Below, piece by piece: positions 51,802-59,754 of a DNA stretch of 64,000 nt. The notes under the pieces were generated by a model. That model was not told where the DNA came from. It saw only the letters and a list, made by a program, of their open reading frames with translations, and did no database searches. The stretch's first letter is position 1. Every line of letters begins with the position of its first letter. Made by a program: the position numbers and the translations under genes. The DNA comes from Duganella zoogloeoides (GTDB lineage Bacteria; Pseudomonadota; Gammaproteobacteria; Burkholderiales; Burkholderiaceae_D): contig NZ_CP140152.1 of NCBI RefSeq assembly GCF_034479515.1, positions 2,914,001 through 2,978,000 of the forward strand, in the 5' to 3' direction.

Positions 51802-52359
51802 ATGAAACATTACCGCAAACACGATTACGACCTGGCACAGATCCGCCGGCTGCTCGAGCCCGGCCCGGTCGTACTGGTCAGTTCCGCCCACGGCGGCCGG
51901 ACCAATATCATGACCATGGGCTGGCACATGATGATCGGCTTCACCCCCGCACTGGTGGGCTGCTATATCGATCCCGCCAATCACAGCTACGACATGGTGG
52001 TGGCCAGCGGCGAATGCGTGATCAACATCCCCACCGCCGACCTGCTCGAGCAGGTGATCGGCATCGGCAACTGCAGCGGCAGCGACACCGACAAGTTCGC
52101 CCGCTTCGGGTTGACCGCCCGGCCGGGCGTGGAAGTCGCCGCACCCTTGGTCGCCGAATGCTACGCCAGCTTCGAATGCCGGCTGGCCGACGCCACGCCC
52201 AACCCGAACGCGCCGCTGTTCGTGTGGCAGGTGGTACGCGCCCACGTCGCCGCCGTTCCCAAGCTGCCCGAAACCCTGCACTACCGCGGCGACGGCCAGT
52301 TCATGATCTCCGGCCGCGAGATCGATACGCGCTCGCGCTACCCGGGCCAGACCCGTTGA
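51802..52359 (+). CDS. Flavin reductase-like FMN-binding protein
   Basis: This encodes 185 residues from the ATG at 51802 with GGAGGCCAC upstream. It has the flavin reductase split-barrel fold: LLEPGPVVLVSSAHGGRTNI, MTMGWHMMIGFTPALVGCYI, YDMVVASGECVINIPTADLL and VVRAHVAAV. This group binds FMN and reduces it with NAD(P)H or acts on small oxidised substrates. It follows the transporter by 49 bp and could act on the imported compound or be unrelated. Confidence 0.88.
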   Translation: MKHYRKHDYDLAQIRRLLEPGPVVLVSSAHGGRTNIMTMGWHMMIGFTPALVGCYIDPANHSYDMVVASGECVINIPTADLLEQVIGIGNCSGSDTDKFARFGLTARPGVEVAAPLVAECYASFECRLADATPNPNAPLFVWQVVRAHVAAVPKLPETLHYRGDGQFMISGREIDTRSRYPGQTR

Positions 52360-52396
52360 TTTTCAAACGTCGGCGCACCGTCACCGGGGAACAGGC

Positions 52397-53689
52397 ATGA
52401 CTTCCGTCCATTGGTTCATCCTGATCGGCCTGCTGATGCTGGCGCGCGGCATGGCCGCCACCACCATTTCGCGCTCGCCGTTCACGTCCGCCATCGTGTA
52501 CCTGGGCGTGGGCCTGGTGCTCGGCCCCACCATCCTCAATCTGTTCCATTTCGATCCTGCCGAGGAGTCGGGTTTTCTGGAGGTACTGACCGAGGTCGCC
52601 ATCCTGATCTCGCTGTTCTCGGCCGGGATCAAGATGCCGGTGCCGTTCAAACTCGCCAACTGGAAGGCTCCCATGCGCCTGGCCTGGATTTCGATGATCT
52701 TCACGGTGATGCTGGTGGCCGCCTTCGGCTTCTTCGTGCTGGGACTGCCCGCCGGTGCAGCGATCCTGCTCGGCGGCATCCTGGCGCCCACCGACCCGGT
52801 GCTGGCCACCGACGTCCAGATCCGCCACGCGGGCGACACCGACAGCCTGCGCTTCACCCTCACCTGCGAAGCCGGCATGAACGACGGCAGCGCCGCGCCG
52901 TTCGTCTTTCTGGGCCTGGGCGTGCTGGGGCTGGATGAAACGGCCGGCCAGCCGTGGCGCTGGCTGTTCGTCGATGTGTTCTGGGCGGCGCTGGCGGCCG
53001 TGGTGATCGGCGTGGCCTTTGGCGCCCTCACCGCGCGGCTGACCTGGCGCCTGCGCATGATCAAGCCGCGCCACGACATCATGGACGACCTGGTGGGACT
53101 GGGCCTGATCGCGATAGCTTACGGCGTGGCCACGCTGGTGCACGCATGGGGCTTCCTGGCCGTGTTCTTTGCGGCCGTGGCGCTGCGCCAGACCGAGTTG
53201 ATGATGGCCGGCGCGCCGAAAGACCAGGAAGGACTGCTCGAACCCGATACCGGCAAATCCCAGGTGGCGCTCGATAGCGCACCGGGCGAAGGTCCGATCA
53301 CGGTCAGCACCGAATCGCTGGTCTTCAAGGAACACCTCGAACGGCTGTCCGAACTGACGCTGGTGGTGCTGCTGGGCGGGATGATCTCGCTGCAGGAGTT
53401 CACCTGGCAGGCCGTATTCATGGCCGCCTTCCTGTTCTTCATTGCGCGGCCGGCAGCCGTGTTCCTCGGTCTGGCCGGCAGCGCCACGCCGGTGCGCTTG
53501 CAGGCGATGACCGCGTGGTTCGGCATCCGCGGCATCGGTTCGATCTACTACCTGGTGTTTGCCATCGAGGCCGGCCTGCCGCCCGACCTGGCCGCGCAGC
53601 TGACCAACATCGTGCTGTTTACCATCATGCTGTCGATCGTGGTGCACGGCTTGAGCGTCAAGCCTTTGATGAACTTCTGGAGCCGTTAG
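52397..53689 (+). CDS. Cation:proton antiporter, NhaP/CPA type
   Basis: This 430-residue membrane protein has about 12 helices (WFILIGLLMLARGMAATTIS, IVYLGVGLVLGPTILNLFHF, VAILISLFSAGIKM). The family core GGILAPTDPVLATDVQIRHA and LRFTLTCEAGMNDGSAAPFV carry the ion-binding Asp pair, and GFLAVFFAAVALRQTEL follows. A hydrophilic loop of about 40 residues (QEGLLEPDTGKSQVALDSAP) precedes the last helices. It should exchange Na+ or K+ for protons in pH or salt balance. It starts 37 bp after the flavin reductase. Confidence 0.9.
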   Translation: MTSVHWFILIGLLMLARGMAATTISRSPFTSAIVYLGVGLVLGPTILNLFHFDPAEESGFLEVLTEVAILISLFSAGIKMPVPFKLANWKAPMRLAWISMIFTVMLVAAFGFFVLGLPAGAAILLGGILAPTDPVLATDVQIRHAGDTDSLRFTLTCEAGMNDGSAAPFVFLGLGVLGLDETAGQPWRWLFVDVFWAALAAVVIGVAFGALTARLTWRLRMIKPRHDIMDDLVGLGLIAIAYGVATLVHAWGFLAVFFAAVALRQTELMMAGAPKDQEGLLEPDTGKSQVALDSAPGEGPITVSTESLVFKEHLERLSELTLVVLLGGMISLQEFTWQAVFMAAFLFFIARPAAVFLGLAGSATPVRLQAMTAWFGIRGIGSIYYLVFAIEAGLPPDLAAQLTNIVLFTIMLSIVVHGLSVKPLMNFWSR

Positions 53690-53690
53690 T

Positions 53691-54152
53691 TCAAATCCCT
53701 TCCAGGCTGAGCGCGCGCACCGCGCTGCGCAGCGACACGTAAAGCTGCGTGCGTTCTTCGGGCGTCATGTCGGGGAACATGCGCAGCTCCACCTCGCGCA
53801 CCTTGCCGTCGCACTGGCCCAGGATCGCGTGCCCTGCTTGCGTCAACTGGATCTGGATGATGCGACCGTGCGACGGATCGGGCGAGCGCTCGATCCAGCC
53901 TTTCCCCTCCATCTGCTTGACCATTTCATTGGCCGATTGCGGCGACACCATCGTGCGCGTGGCCAGCTGCGCGTTCGACAGCGCGCCCTGGGCCCGGAAC
54001 ACGGATAACGCCGTGTACTGCGGCACCGTCACGCCGGCTGGCGCGCAGCAGTCGCGCAGCCGCTTGCCCAGCACGTGATCGAGGCGGCCCACCAGGTAGG
54101 CCAGGCCCAGCGGCTTGGTGTCGTCAGACGGGTTTGGAGCGTGTTCAACCAT
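53691..54152 (-). CDS. MarR-family regulator of the hydroxycinnamate cluster
   Basis: This encodes 153 residues from 54152. A winged helix-turn-helix (ALSNAQLATRTMVSPQSANE, MVKQMEGKGWIERSPDPSHG) is flanked by dimerisation helices. It is divergent from the hydroxycinnamoyl-CoA hydratase/lyase gene, the position of FerR/CouR/HcaR-type MarR repressors, which are released from DNA by hydroxycinnamoyl-CoA thioesters. That effector is inferred from position. A 7-3-7 palindrome in the shared gap is the probable operator. Confidence 0.9.
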   Translation of the reverse strand: MVEHAPNPSDDTKPLGLAYLVGRLDHVLGKRLRDCCAPAGVTVPQYTALSVFRAQGALSNAQLATRTMVSPQSANEMVKQMEGKGWIERSPDPSHGRIIQIQLTQAGHAILGQCDGKVREVELRMFPDMTPEERTQLYVSLRSAVRALSLEGI

Positions 54153-54204
54153 GGCGATAAAATTTTCTTGTAATTCGGAAGACGTGAGTATAGTATAAGT
54201 TACA

Positions 54205-54221
54205 TATCAGGCAGCCTGATA
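54205..54221 (+). promoter_or_regulatory. Probable MarR operator of the ferulate operon
   Basis: The perfect inverted repeat TATCAGG-CAG-CCTGATA lies between the divergent MarR and hydratase genes. It is just downstream of -10-like boxes TATAGT/TATAAG (54189-54199), where a repressor would block transcription. Confidence 0.6.
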
Positions 54222-54252
54222 CTTCAACGCAAAACTTACATTGGAGATAAAC

Positions 54253-55086
54253 ATGTCGAAATACGCAGCGCGCTGGGAAACCGTCAAAGTGGACGTGGAG
54301 GCCGGCATCGGCTGGATCACCCTCAATCGCCCGGACAAGCGCAACGCCATGAGCCCTACGCTCAACCGCGAAATGATCGACGTCCTCGAGACGCTGGAAC
54401 TCGACGAAGAAGCGCAAGTGATCGTGCTGACCGGGGCCGGCGACGCCTGGACCGCCGGCATGGACCTCAAGGAGTACTTCCGCGAAAACGACGGCAAGCC
54501 CGAGATTTTCCAGGAGCGCCTGCGCCGCGATTGCTCGCAGTGGCAATGGAAGCTGCTGCGCATGTACGCCAAGCCCACTATCGCCATGGTCAACGGCTGG
54601 TGCTTCGGCGGCGCGTTCTCGCCGCTGGTGGCCTGCGACCTGGCGATTGCCGCCGACGAAGCGGTGTTCGGCCTGTCCGAGATCAACTGGGGCATCCCGC
54701 CCGGCAACCTGGTCAGCAAGGCCGTCGCCGACACCATGGGCCACCGCCAGGCGCTCCACTACATCATGACCGGCGACACCTTCACCGGCCAGGAAGCGGC
54801 CGCCATGGGCCTGATTAACAAGAGCGTGCCGCGCGCCCAGCTGCGCGACGAGGTGACCGCGCTGGCCAACAAGCTGCTGGAAAAAGCCCCGGTCGTGCTG
54901 CGCATCGCCAAGAACGGCTTCAAGCGCTGCCGCGAACTCAATTGGGACCAGAACGAGGACTACCTGTACGCCAAGGTCGATCAGTCGAACTACCGCGATC
55001 CCGAAAAAGGCCGCGCCCAGGGCCTCAAGCAGTTCCTGGACGATAAGACCATCAAGCCGGGTCTGCAAACGTTCAAACGTGGTTAA
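54253..55086 (+). CDS. ech: p-Hydroxycinnamoyl-CoA hydratase/lyase
   Basis: This encodes 277 residues from the ATG at 54253 (MSKYAARWETVKVDVEAGIG). It hydrates feruloyl-, caffeoyl- or coumaroyl-CoA and cleaves the product to the aldehyde (vanillin from ferulate) and acetyl-CoA. The crotonase-fold residues identified in the Pseudomonas fluorescens enzyme fall at the same numbers: Ser123 in GGAFSPLVACD, Glu143 in FGLSEINWGIPP and Tyr239 in DQNEDYLYAKVD. GGAGATAAAC precedes the start. It is the first gene of a plus-strand operon with vdh and fcs. Confidence 0.96.
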   Translation: MSKYAARWETVKVDVEAGIGWITLNRPDKRNAMSPTLNREMIDVLETLELDEEAQVIVLTGAGDAWTAGMDLKEYFRENDGKPEIFQERLRRDCSQWQWKLLRMYAKPTIAMVNGWCFGGAFSPLVACDLAIAADEAVFGLSEINWGIPPGNLVSKAVADTMGHRQALHYIMTGDTFTGQEAAAMGLINKSVPRAQLRDEVTALANKLLEKAPVVLRIAKNGFKRCRELNWDQNEDYLYAKVDQSNYRDPEKGRAQGLKQFLDDKTIKPGLQTFKRG

Positions 55087-55118
55087 ACTCTACAAAAATA
55101 AAAAAGGAGACACCCACC

Positions 55119-56564
55119 ATGTTTGACACCGATCTGCTCATCGGCGGCAGCACGCACGCCGCCCAGGACAACACCACCTTCGAGCGCCGCAATCCCGCCA
55201 GCGGCGACGTCGTCACCCGTGCCGCCGCCGCCCAGCTGGCCGACGTGGACAAGGCTGTCAAGGCGGCCAGCGAAGCTTTCCCCGCCTGGTCCGCACTCAA
55301 CCCGGGCGCGCGCCGCACGCTGCTGCTCAAGGCCGCCGATGCCATGGAAGGCCTGCGCGCCGATTTCGTGGCGCGCGGCGTGGCGGAAGCGGGCGGCAGC
55401 CCGATGTGGTACCAGTTCAATGTGACGCTGGCGGCCAACATGCTGCGCGAAGCGGCGTCGATGACCACCCAGATCAGCGGCGAAGTCATTCCGTCCGACG
55501 TGCCAGGATCGCTGGCGATGGGCGTGCGCCAGGCCGCCGGCGTGGTGGTGGGCATCGCGCCGTGGAATGCGCCGGTCATCCTCGGCACCCGGGCGATTGC
55601 CATGCCGCTCGCCTGCGGCAATACCGTCATTCTCAAGGCCTCCGAACTGTGCCCGGGCCTGCACCGCCTGATCGGCACCGTGTTCGAGCAAGCGGGCTTC
55701 CCTGCCGGCGTGGTCAACGTCATCACCAATGCGCCGGCCGACGCACCGGCCGTGGTCGAACGCCTGATCGCTGCACCGGCCGTGCGCCGCGTGAACTTCA
55801 CCGGGTCCACGAACGTGGGCCGCATCATCGCCCAGCACTGCGCCAGACACCTGAAACCGGTGCTGCTGGAATTGGGTGGCAAAAACCCGCTGCTGGTCCT
55901 GGACGACGCCGACCTCGATGAAGCGGTGGAAGCGGCAGCGTTCAGCGCCTTCTTCAACCAGGGCCAGATCTGCATGTCCGCCGACCGCATCCTGGTGGAC
56001 AACAAGGTGGCCAGCGCCTTCCTCGACAAGCTGGCCACCAAGACCGCCACCCTCAAGGCCGCCCATGCCGATGCCCCGCTGACCGGCATGATCGACGCTG
56101 CTGCCGCCACCCGCGTGGCCGCCATGCTGGACGATGCGCGCCAGCGCGGTGCCACCGTCACCCAGTCGTCCAGCCCGGTGCAAGGCAACCTGCTGCAGCC
56201 GGCGATTGTCGATGGCGTCACGCCGAAGATGCGCGTGTACCAGGAAGAGTCGTTCGGACCGATCGTCTCGATCCTGCGCTTCGACTCCGACGAGGAAGCG
56301 ATCCGCCTGGCCAACGACAGCGAATACGGCCTGTCCTCGGCCGTGTTCAGCCGCGACATCGGCCGCGCGATGGCCGTGGCGCGCCAGATCGAATCGGGCA
56401 TCTGCCATATCAATGGCCCCACCGTGCACGACGAGGCGCAGATGCCGTTCGGCGGCGTGAAAGGCAGCGGCTACGGGCGCTTTGGCGGCAAGGCGGCCAT
56501 TGCCGAATTCACGGAGCTGCGCTGGATCACGATCCAGACCACGCCTCGCCACTATCCGATCTGA
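55119..56564 (+). CDS. vdh: Vanillin dehydrogenase
   Basis: This 481-residue NAD-dependent aldehyde dehydrogenase probably oxidises vanillin to vanillate. Catalytic Cys285 is in FFNQGQICMSADRI, Glu251 in LLELGGKNPLLVL, and the cofactor loop is VNFTGSTNVGRII. MPFGGVKGSGYGRFGGKAAI is the usual C-terminal motif. Length is typical. It lies between ech and the synthetase gene, which defines the substrate better than the sequence does. AAAAAGGAGAC precedes the ATG. Confidence 0.93.
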   Translation: MFDTDLLIGGSTHAAQDNTTFERRNPASGDVVTRAAAAQLADVDKAVKAASEAFPAWSALNPGARRTLLLKAADAMEGLRADFVARGVAEAGGSPMWYQFNVTLAANMLREAASMTTQISGEVIPSDVPGSLAMGVRQAAGVVVGIAPWNAPVILGTRAIAMPLACGNTVILKASELCPGLHRLIGTVFEQAGFPAGVVNVITNAPADAPAVVERLIAAPAVRRVNFTGSTNVGRIIAQHCARHLKPVLLELGGKNPLLVLDDADLDEAVEAAAFSAFFNQGQICMSADRILVDNKVASAFLDKLATKTATLKAAHADAPLTGMIDAAAATRVAAMLDDARQRGATVTQSSSPVQGNLLQPAIVDGVTPKMRVYQEESFGPIVSILRFDSDEEAIRLANDSEYGLSSAVFSRDIGRAMAVARQIESGICHINGPTVHDEAQMPFGGVKGSGYGRFGGKAAIAEFTELRWITIQTTPRHYPI

Positions 56565-56576
56565 CAGGAGCTCCGC

Positions 56577-58451
56577 ATGAATCAGTCTTTGAATGCGGAG
56601 CGGACCAGCGGTACAGTAAAACGGCGCCCGGTCAAACTGGGTAATCCCGAGATCGCAGCCTGGCAGCACGACGGGTTGTGGCACGTGGACGCCGTCACGC
56701 CGCTGGACGCCTATCCGCCGCGCTTTACCGACCGCCTGGAATCGGGCGCCGCGCGCCACCCGGACCGCACCGTGGTCGCCCGGCGCGGTCCGGACGGCGA
56801 ATGGATACGCATCAGCTACGCGCAGATGCTGGACCGCGCACGCCGCATCGGCCAGGCGCTGCTCGACCTGGATTTGTCCGCCGAGCGGCCGCTGGTGATC
56901 CTGTCCGGGAACGACCTCGAACACTACCAGCTGGCGCTGGGCGCGATGTATGCCGGCGTGCCGTTTGCACCGGTGTCGCCGTCGTATTCGCTGGTGGCCA
57001 CCGATTTCGGCAAGCTGGCCGACATGCTCGAACGCCTGACGCCGGGCGCGATTTATGCCAGCGACGGCGCCGCGTTCAGCCGCGCCATCAATGCCGTGCT
57101 GCCCGCGTTGCCGGCCGATGTGCAGCTGGTGTTGGCGCACGGCGACGTCGCGGGACAGGAAGCACTGCGCTTTGCCGCGCTGCTCGATGCCGTGCCAGCC
57201 TCGGTGGAGGCGGCCCACGCGGCCGTGAACGAGCACACCATCGCCAAGTTCCTGTTCACCTCCGGCTCCACCAAGAAGCCCAAGGCCGTCATCACCACCC
57301 ACGGCATGTTGTGCAGCAACCAGCAAATGCTGCTGCAAAGTTTTCCGTTCATGGGCGACGAGCCGCCGGTGCTGGTGGACTGGCTGCCATGGAACCACAC
57401 CTTCGGCGGCAGCCACAACGTGGGCATGGCGCTGTATAACGGCGGCACGCTCTACCTGGACGACGGCAAACCGACGCCGCGCGATTTCGGCGCCACGCTG
57501 CGCAACCTGGCCGAAATCGCGCCCACCATGTATTTCAACATCCCGAAGGGTTTCGAGATGCTGACCGACGCCATGGAAACCGATGCCAAGCTGTCCGCCA
57601 ACTTCTTCTCGCGCGTCAAACTGTTCCTGTGTGCGGGTGCGGGCCTGTCGCAGGCGGCGTGGGACCGGCTCGACCAGGCGGGCATTCGCCAGACCGGCGA
57701 ATCGATCCGCATCATCACGGGCCTGGGCATGACCGAGACGTCGCCGTCGTGCACCTTCGGTACCGGCAGCATCATCAAGGCCGGGTACGTCGGTGTGCCG
57801 GTCCCGGGCTGCAAGGTCAAGCTGGTGCCGGTGGGCGGCAAGCTCGAAGCGCGCTTCAAGGGACCGCACGTGATGCCCGGCTACTGGCGCGCGCCCGACC
57901 TCACCGCCGATGCGTTCGACGACGAGGGCTACTACCGCACTGGCGACGCGCTGCGCTTCGCCGAGCCGGAGCAGCCGGAACTGGGCTTCATGTTCGATGG
58001 CCGCATTGCCGAAGACTTCAAGCTCGATACCGGCACGTTCGTGAGCGTGGGGCCGTTGCGCGCGCGTGTGATCAGCGCGGCCACGCCGTATGTGCTCGAC
58101 GCCGTGGTCACCGGCATCGACCGCAGCGCCATCGGCCTCCTGGTATTCCCGCGCCTGGAGCACTGCCAGCATCTGGCCTGCCTTGGCGAGGGCGCCACTG
58201 CCGCCGAGGTGCTGGCCAGCGCGCCGGTACGGGAATGGTTCCGGCTATTGCTGCAACGCCTGAACCAGGATGCCAGCGGCTCATCGATGCGCATCGACCG
58301 CCTGCTGCTGCAGGCGGAGCCGCCGTCCATCGATCACCGTGAGCTCACCGACAAGGGCTCGATCAACCAGGCGGCGGTGCTCACGCGCCGCGCGGCCACG
58401 GTCAACGCTTTATACGAAGGGTCCGATCCACAGGTTATCACCGCTGCTTAG
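56577..58451 (+). CDS. fcs: Feruloyl-CoA synthase
   Basis: This 624-residue ANL-superfamily ligase activates ferulate, and probably caffeate or coumarate, to the CoA ester with ATP. The phosphate-binding loop is FLFTSGSTKKPKAVITTHG, and IITGLGMTETSPSC and YYRTGDALRF are the later core motifs. The C-terminal catalytic Lys region (about residues 570-600, RELTDKGSINQAAVLTRRA) is present. It has the long N-terminal domain of FCS proteins (about 620 residues). It starts 12 bp after vdh. Confidence 0.95.
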   Translation: MNQSLNAERTSGTVKRRPVKLGNPEIAAWQHDGLWHVDAVTPLDAYPPRFTDRLESGAARHPDRTVVARRGPDGEWIRISYAQMLDRARRIGQALLDLDLSAERPLVILSGNDLEHYQLALGAMYAGVPFAPVSPSYSLVATDFGKLADMLERLTPGAIYASDGAAFSRAINAVLPALPADVQLVLAHGDVAGQEALRFAALLDAVPASVEAAHAAVNEHTIAKFLFTSGSTKKPKAVITTHGMLCSNQQMLLQSFPFMGDEPPVLVDWLPWNHTFGGSHNVGMALYNGGTLYLDDGKPTPRDFGATLRNLAEIAPTMYFNIPKGFEMLTDAMETDAKLSANFFSRVKLFLCAGAGLSQAAWDRLDQAGIRQTGESIRIITGLGMTETSPSCTFGTGSIIKAGYVGVPVPGCKVKLVPVGGKLEARFKGPHVMPGYWRAPDLTADAFDDEGYYRTGDALRFAEPEQPELGFMFDGRIAEDFKLDTGTFVSVGPLRARVISAATPYVLDAVVTGIDRSAIGLLVFPRLEHCQHLACLGEGATAAEVLASAPVREWFRLLLQRLNQDASGSSMRIDRLLLQAEPPSIDHRELTDKGSINQAAVLTRRAATVNALYEGSDPQVITAA

Positions 58452-58487
58452 CAACTGACAAAAATCGCCAACTATAACGGAGACACT

Positions 58488-59660
58488 ATGAAAATCATCA
58501 AACTGGCTGCCATGAGCCTGACGGTAGGCGCTGCAATGCTCACAATGAATGCGGCATATGCCCAGGACACCATCAAGGTCGGCGTGATCGCCGCGCTGAC
58601 CGGACCTTTTGCCAATATCGGCAAGCCGTTCGAGGACGGCATCAAGACCTATATGCAGCAGTACGGCAGCACCGTGGCGGGCAAGAAGATCGAGATCATC
58701 TACCGCGACGACGGCGGCAGCAATGCCGACCTGTCCAAGCGCGCGGCGCAGGAGCTGATCTCGCGCGACAAGGTGCAGTTCCTGGTCGGCTTCTCGCTCA
58801 CGCCAAGCGCGTTGGCCGTGGCGCCGATTGCCACCAAGGCCAAGATTCCGATGATCGTGATGAACGCGGTCACCACCGGCATCACGTCGAAGTCTCCGTA
58901 CATGCTGCGTACCAGCATGACCATGCACCAGATGACGGAGCCGTTCGGCACCTGGTCGGGCCAGAACAAGGTGGGCAAGGTGTACACGCTGGTGAGCGAT
59001 TACAGTACTGGCCACGATGCGGAGGCCAAGTTCGTTAAGGGTTTCACGGCCGCCGGCGGCAAGGTGGTGGGATCGGCCCGTTCGCCGCTGGCCAATCCCG
59101 ACTACTCGCCATTCATCCAGCGCATCAAGGATGAAAAACCCGATGCCCTGTTCTTCTTCGCACCGGGGTCGGAGGACGGCACCGCGCTATTGAAAGCCTT
59201 CAGCGACAAGGGGCTGGACAAGGCAGGCATCAAGTTCCTGGGCGTGGGCGACATGACCAGCGATTCGCCGACGCTCGAAGCGCTGGGCGACCGCGCGCTG
59301 GGCGCCATCACGGTACTGAACTACTCGACCGCGCTGGACAACCCGGCCAACAAGGCCTTCCTGGCCGCCTACGCCGCCGCTCTGCCCAACCGTCCGCCGC
59401 CGACCTTTGTCACCGTGGCCGCTTACGACACCATGGCCATGATCTACGAGACCGCCCGTAAGCTCAAGGGCGACATCAGCGGCGACGAAGCGGTCAAAGT
59501 GTTGAGCGGCATGAAGCTCGACAGCCCGCGCGGCCCGATCAGCATCGACCCCGCCACCCGCGACATCGTGCAGAACATGTACATCCGCGAAGTGCGCAAG
59601 GTGAACGGCAAGCTGCAAAACCAGCCGATCGGCACCCTGAAAGACGTCCCGCCGCAGTAA
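58488..59660 (+). CDS. Branched-chain-type ABC substrate-binding protein, orphan
   Basis: This 390-residue periplasmic protein has a signal peptide (AAMSLTVGAAMLTMNAAYAQ). It is of the Peripla_BP_6 (Leu/Ile/Val) type: TIKVGVIAALTGPFANIGKP, DDGGSNADLSKRAAQELISR, IVMNAVTTGITSKSPYMLRT and the C-terminal EAVKVLSGMKLDSPRGPISI. No LivHMGF permease or ATPase genes lie in the window, so it must use a transporter coded elsewhere. Proteins of this type in aromatic-acid clusters bind hydroxycinnamates. That ligand is inferred. ATAACGGAGAC precedes the start. Confidence 0.88.
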   Translation: MKIIKLAAMSLTVGAAMLTMNAAYAQDTIKVGVIAALTGPFANIGKPFEDGIKTYMQQYGSTVAGKKIEIIYRDDGGSNADLSKRAAQELISRDKVQFLVGFSLTPSALAVAPIATKAKIPMIVMNAVTTGITSKSPYMLRTSMTMHQMTEPFGTWSGQNKVGKVYTLVSDYSTGHDAEAKFVKGFTAAGGKVVGSARSPLANPDYSPFIQRIKDEKPDALFFFAPGSEDGTALLKAFSDKGLDKAGIKFLGVGDMTSDSPTLEALGDRALGAITVLNYSTALDNPANKAFLAAYAAALPNRPPPTFVTVAAYDTMAMIYETARKLKGDISGDEAVKVLSGMKLDSPRGPISIDPATRDIVQNMYIREVRKVNGKLQNQPIGTLKDVPPQ

Positions 59661-59754
59661 CTTTCCACCCGTAGTCCACCCGAGGTCCGACGCAGCCACA
59701 GACGCTGCGCGGGCCGGCTCGTCCCATGCTTTTGCAATGACCCGAGGAGACACC

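Noticed and set aside
55083..58172. 1029-aa frame on the minus strand across ech, vdh and fcs
   Set aside because: It lies antisense to three genes with intact catalytic motifs; length alone is expected by chance in such GC-rich coding DNA.
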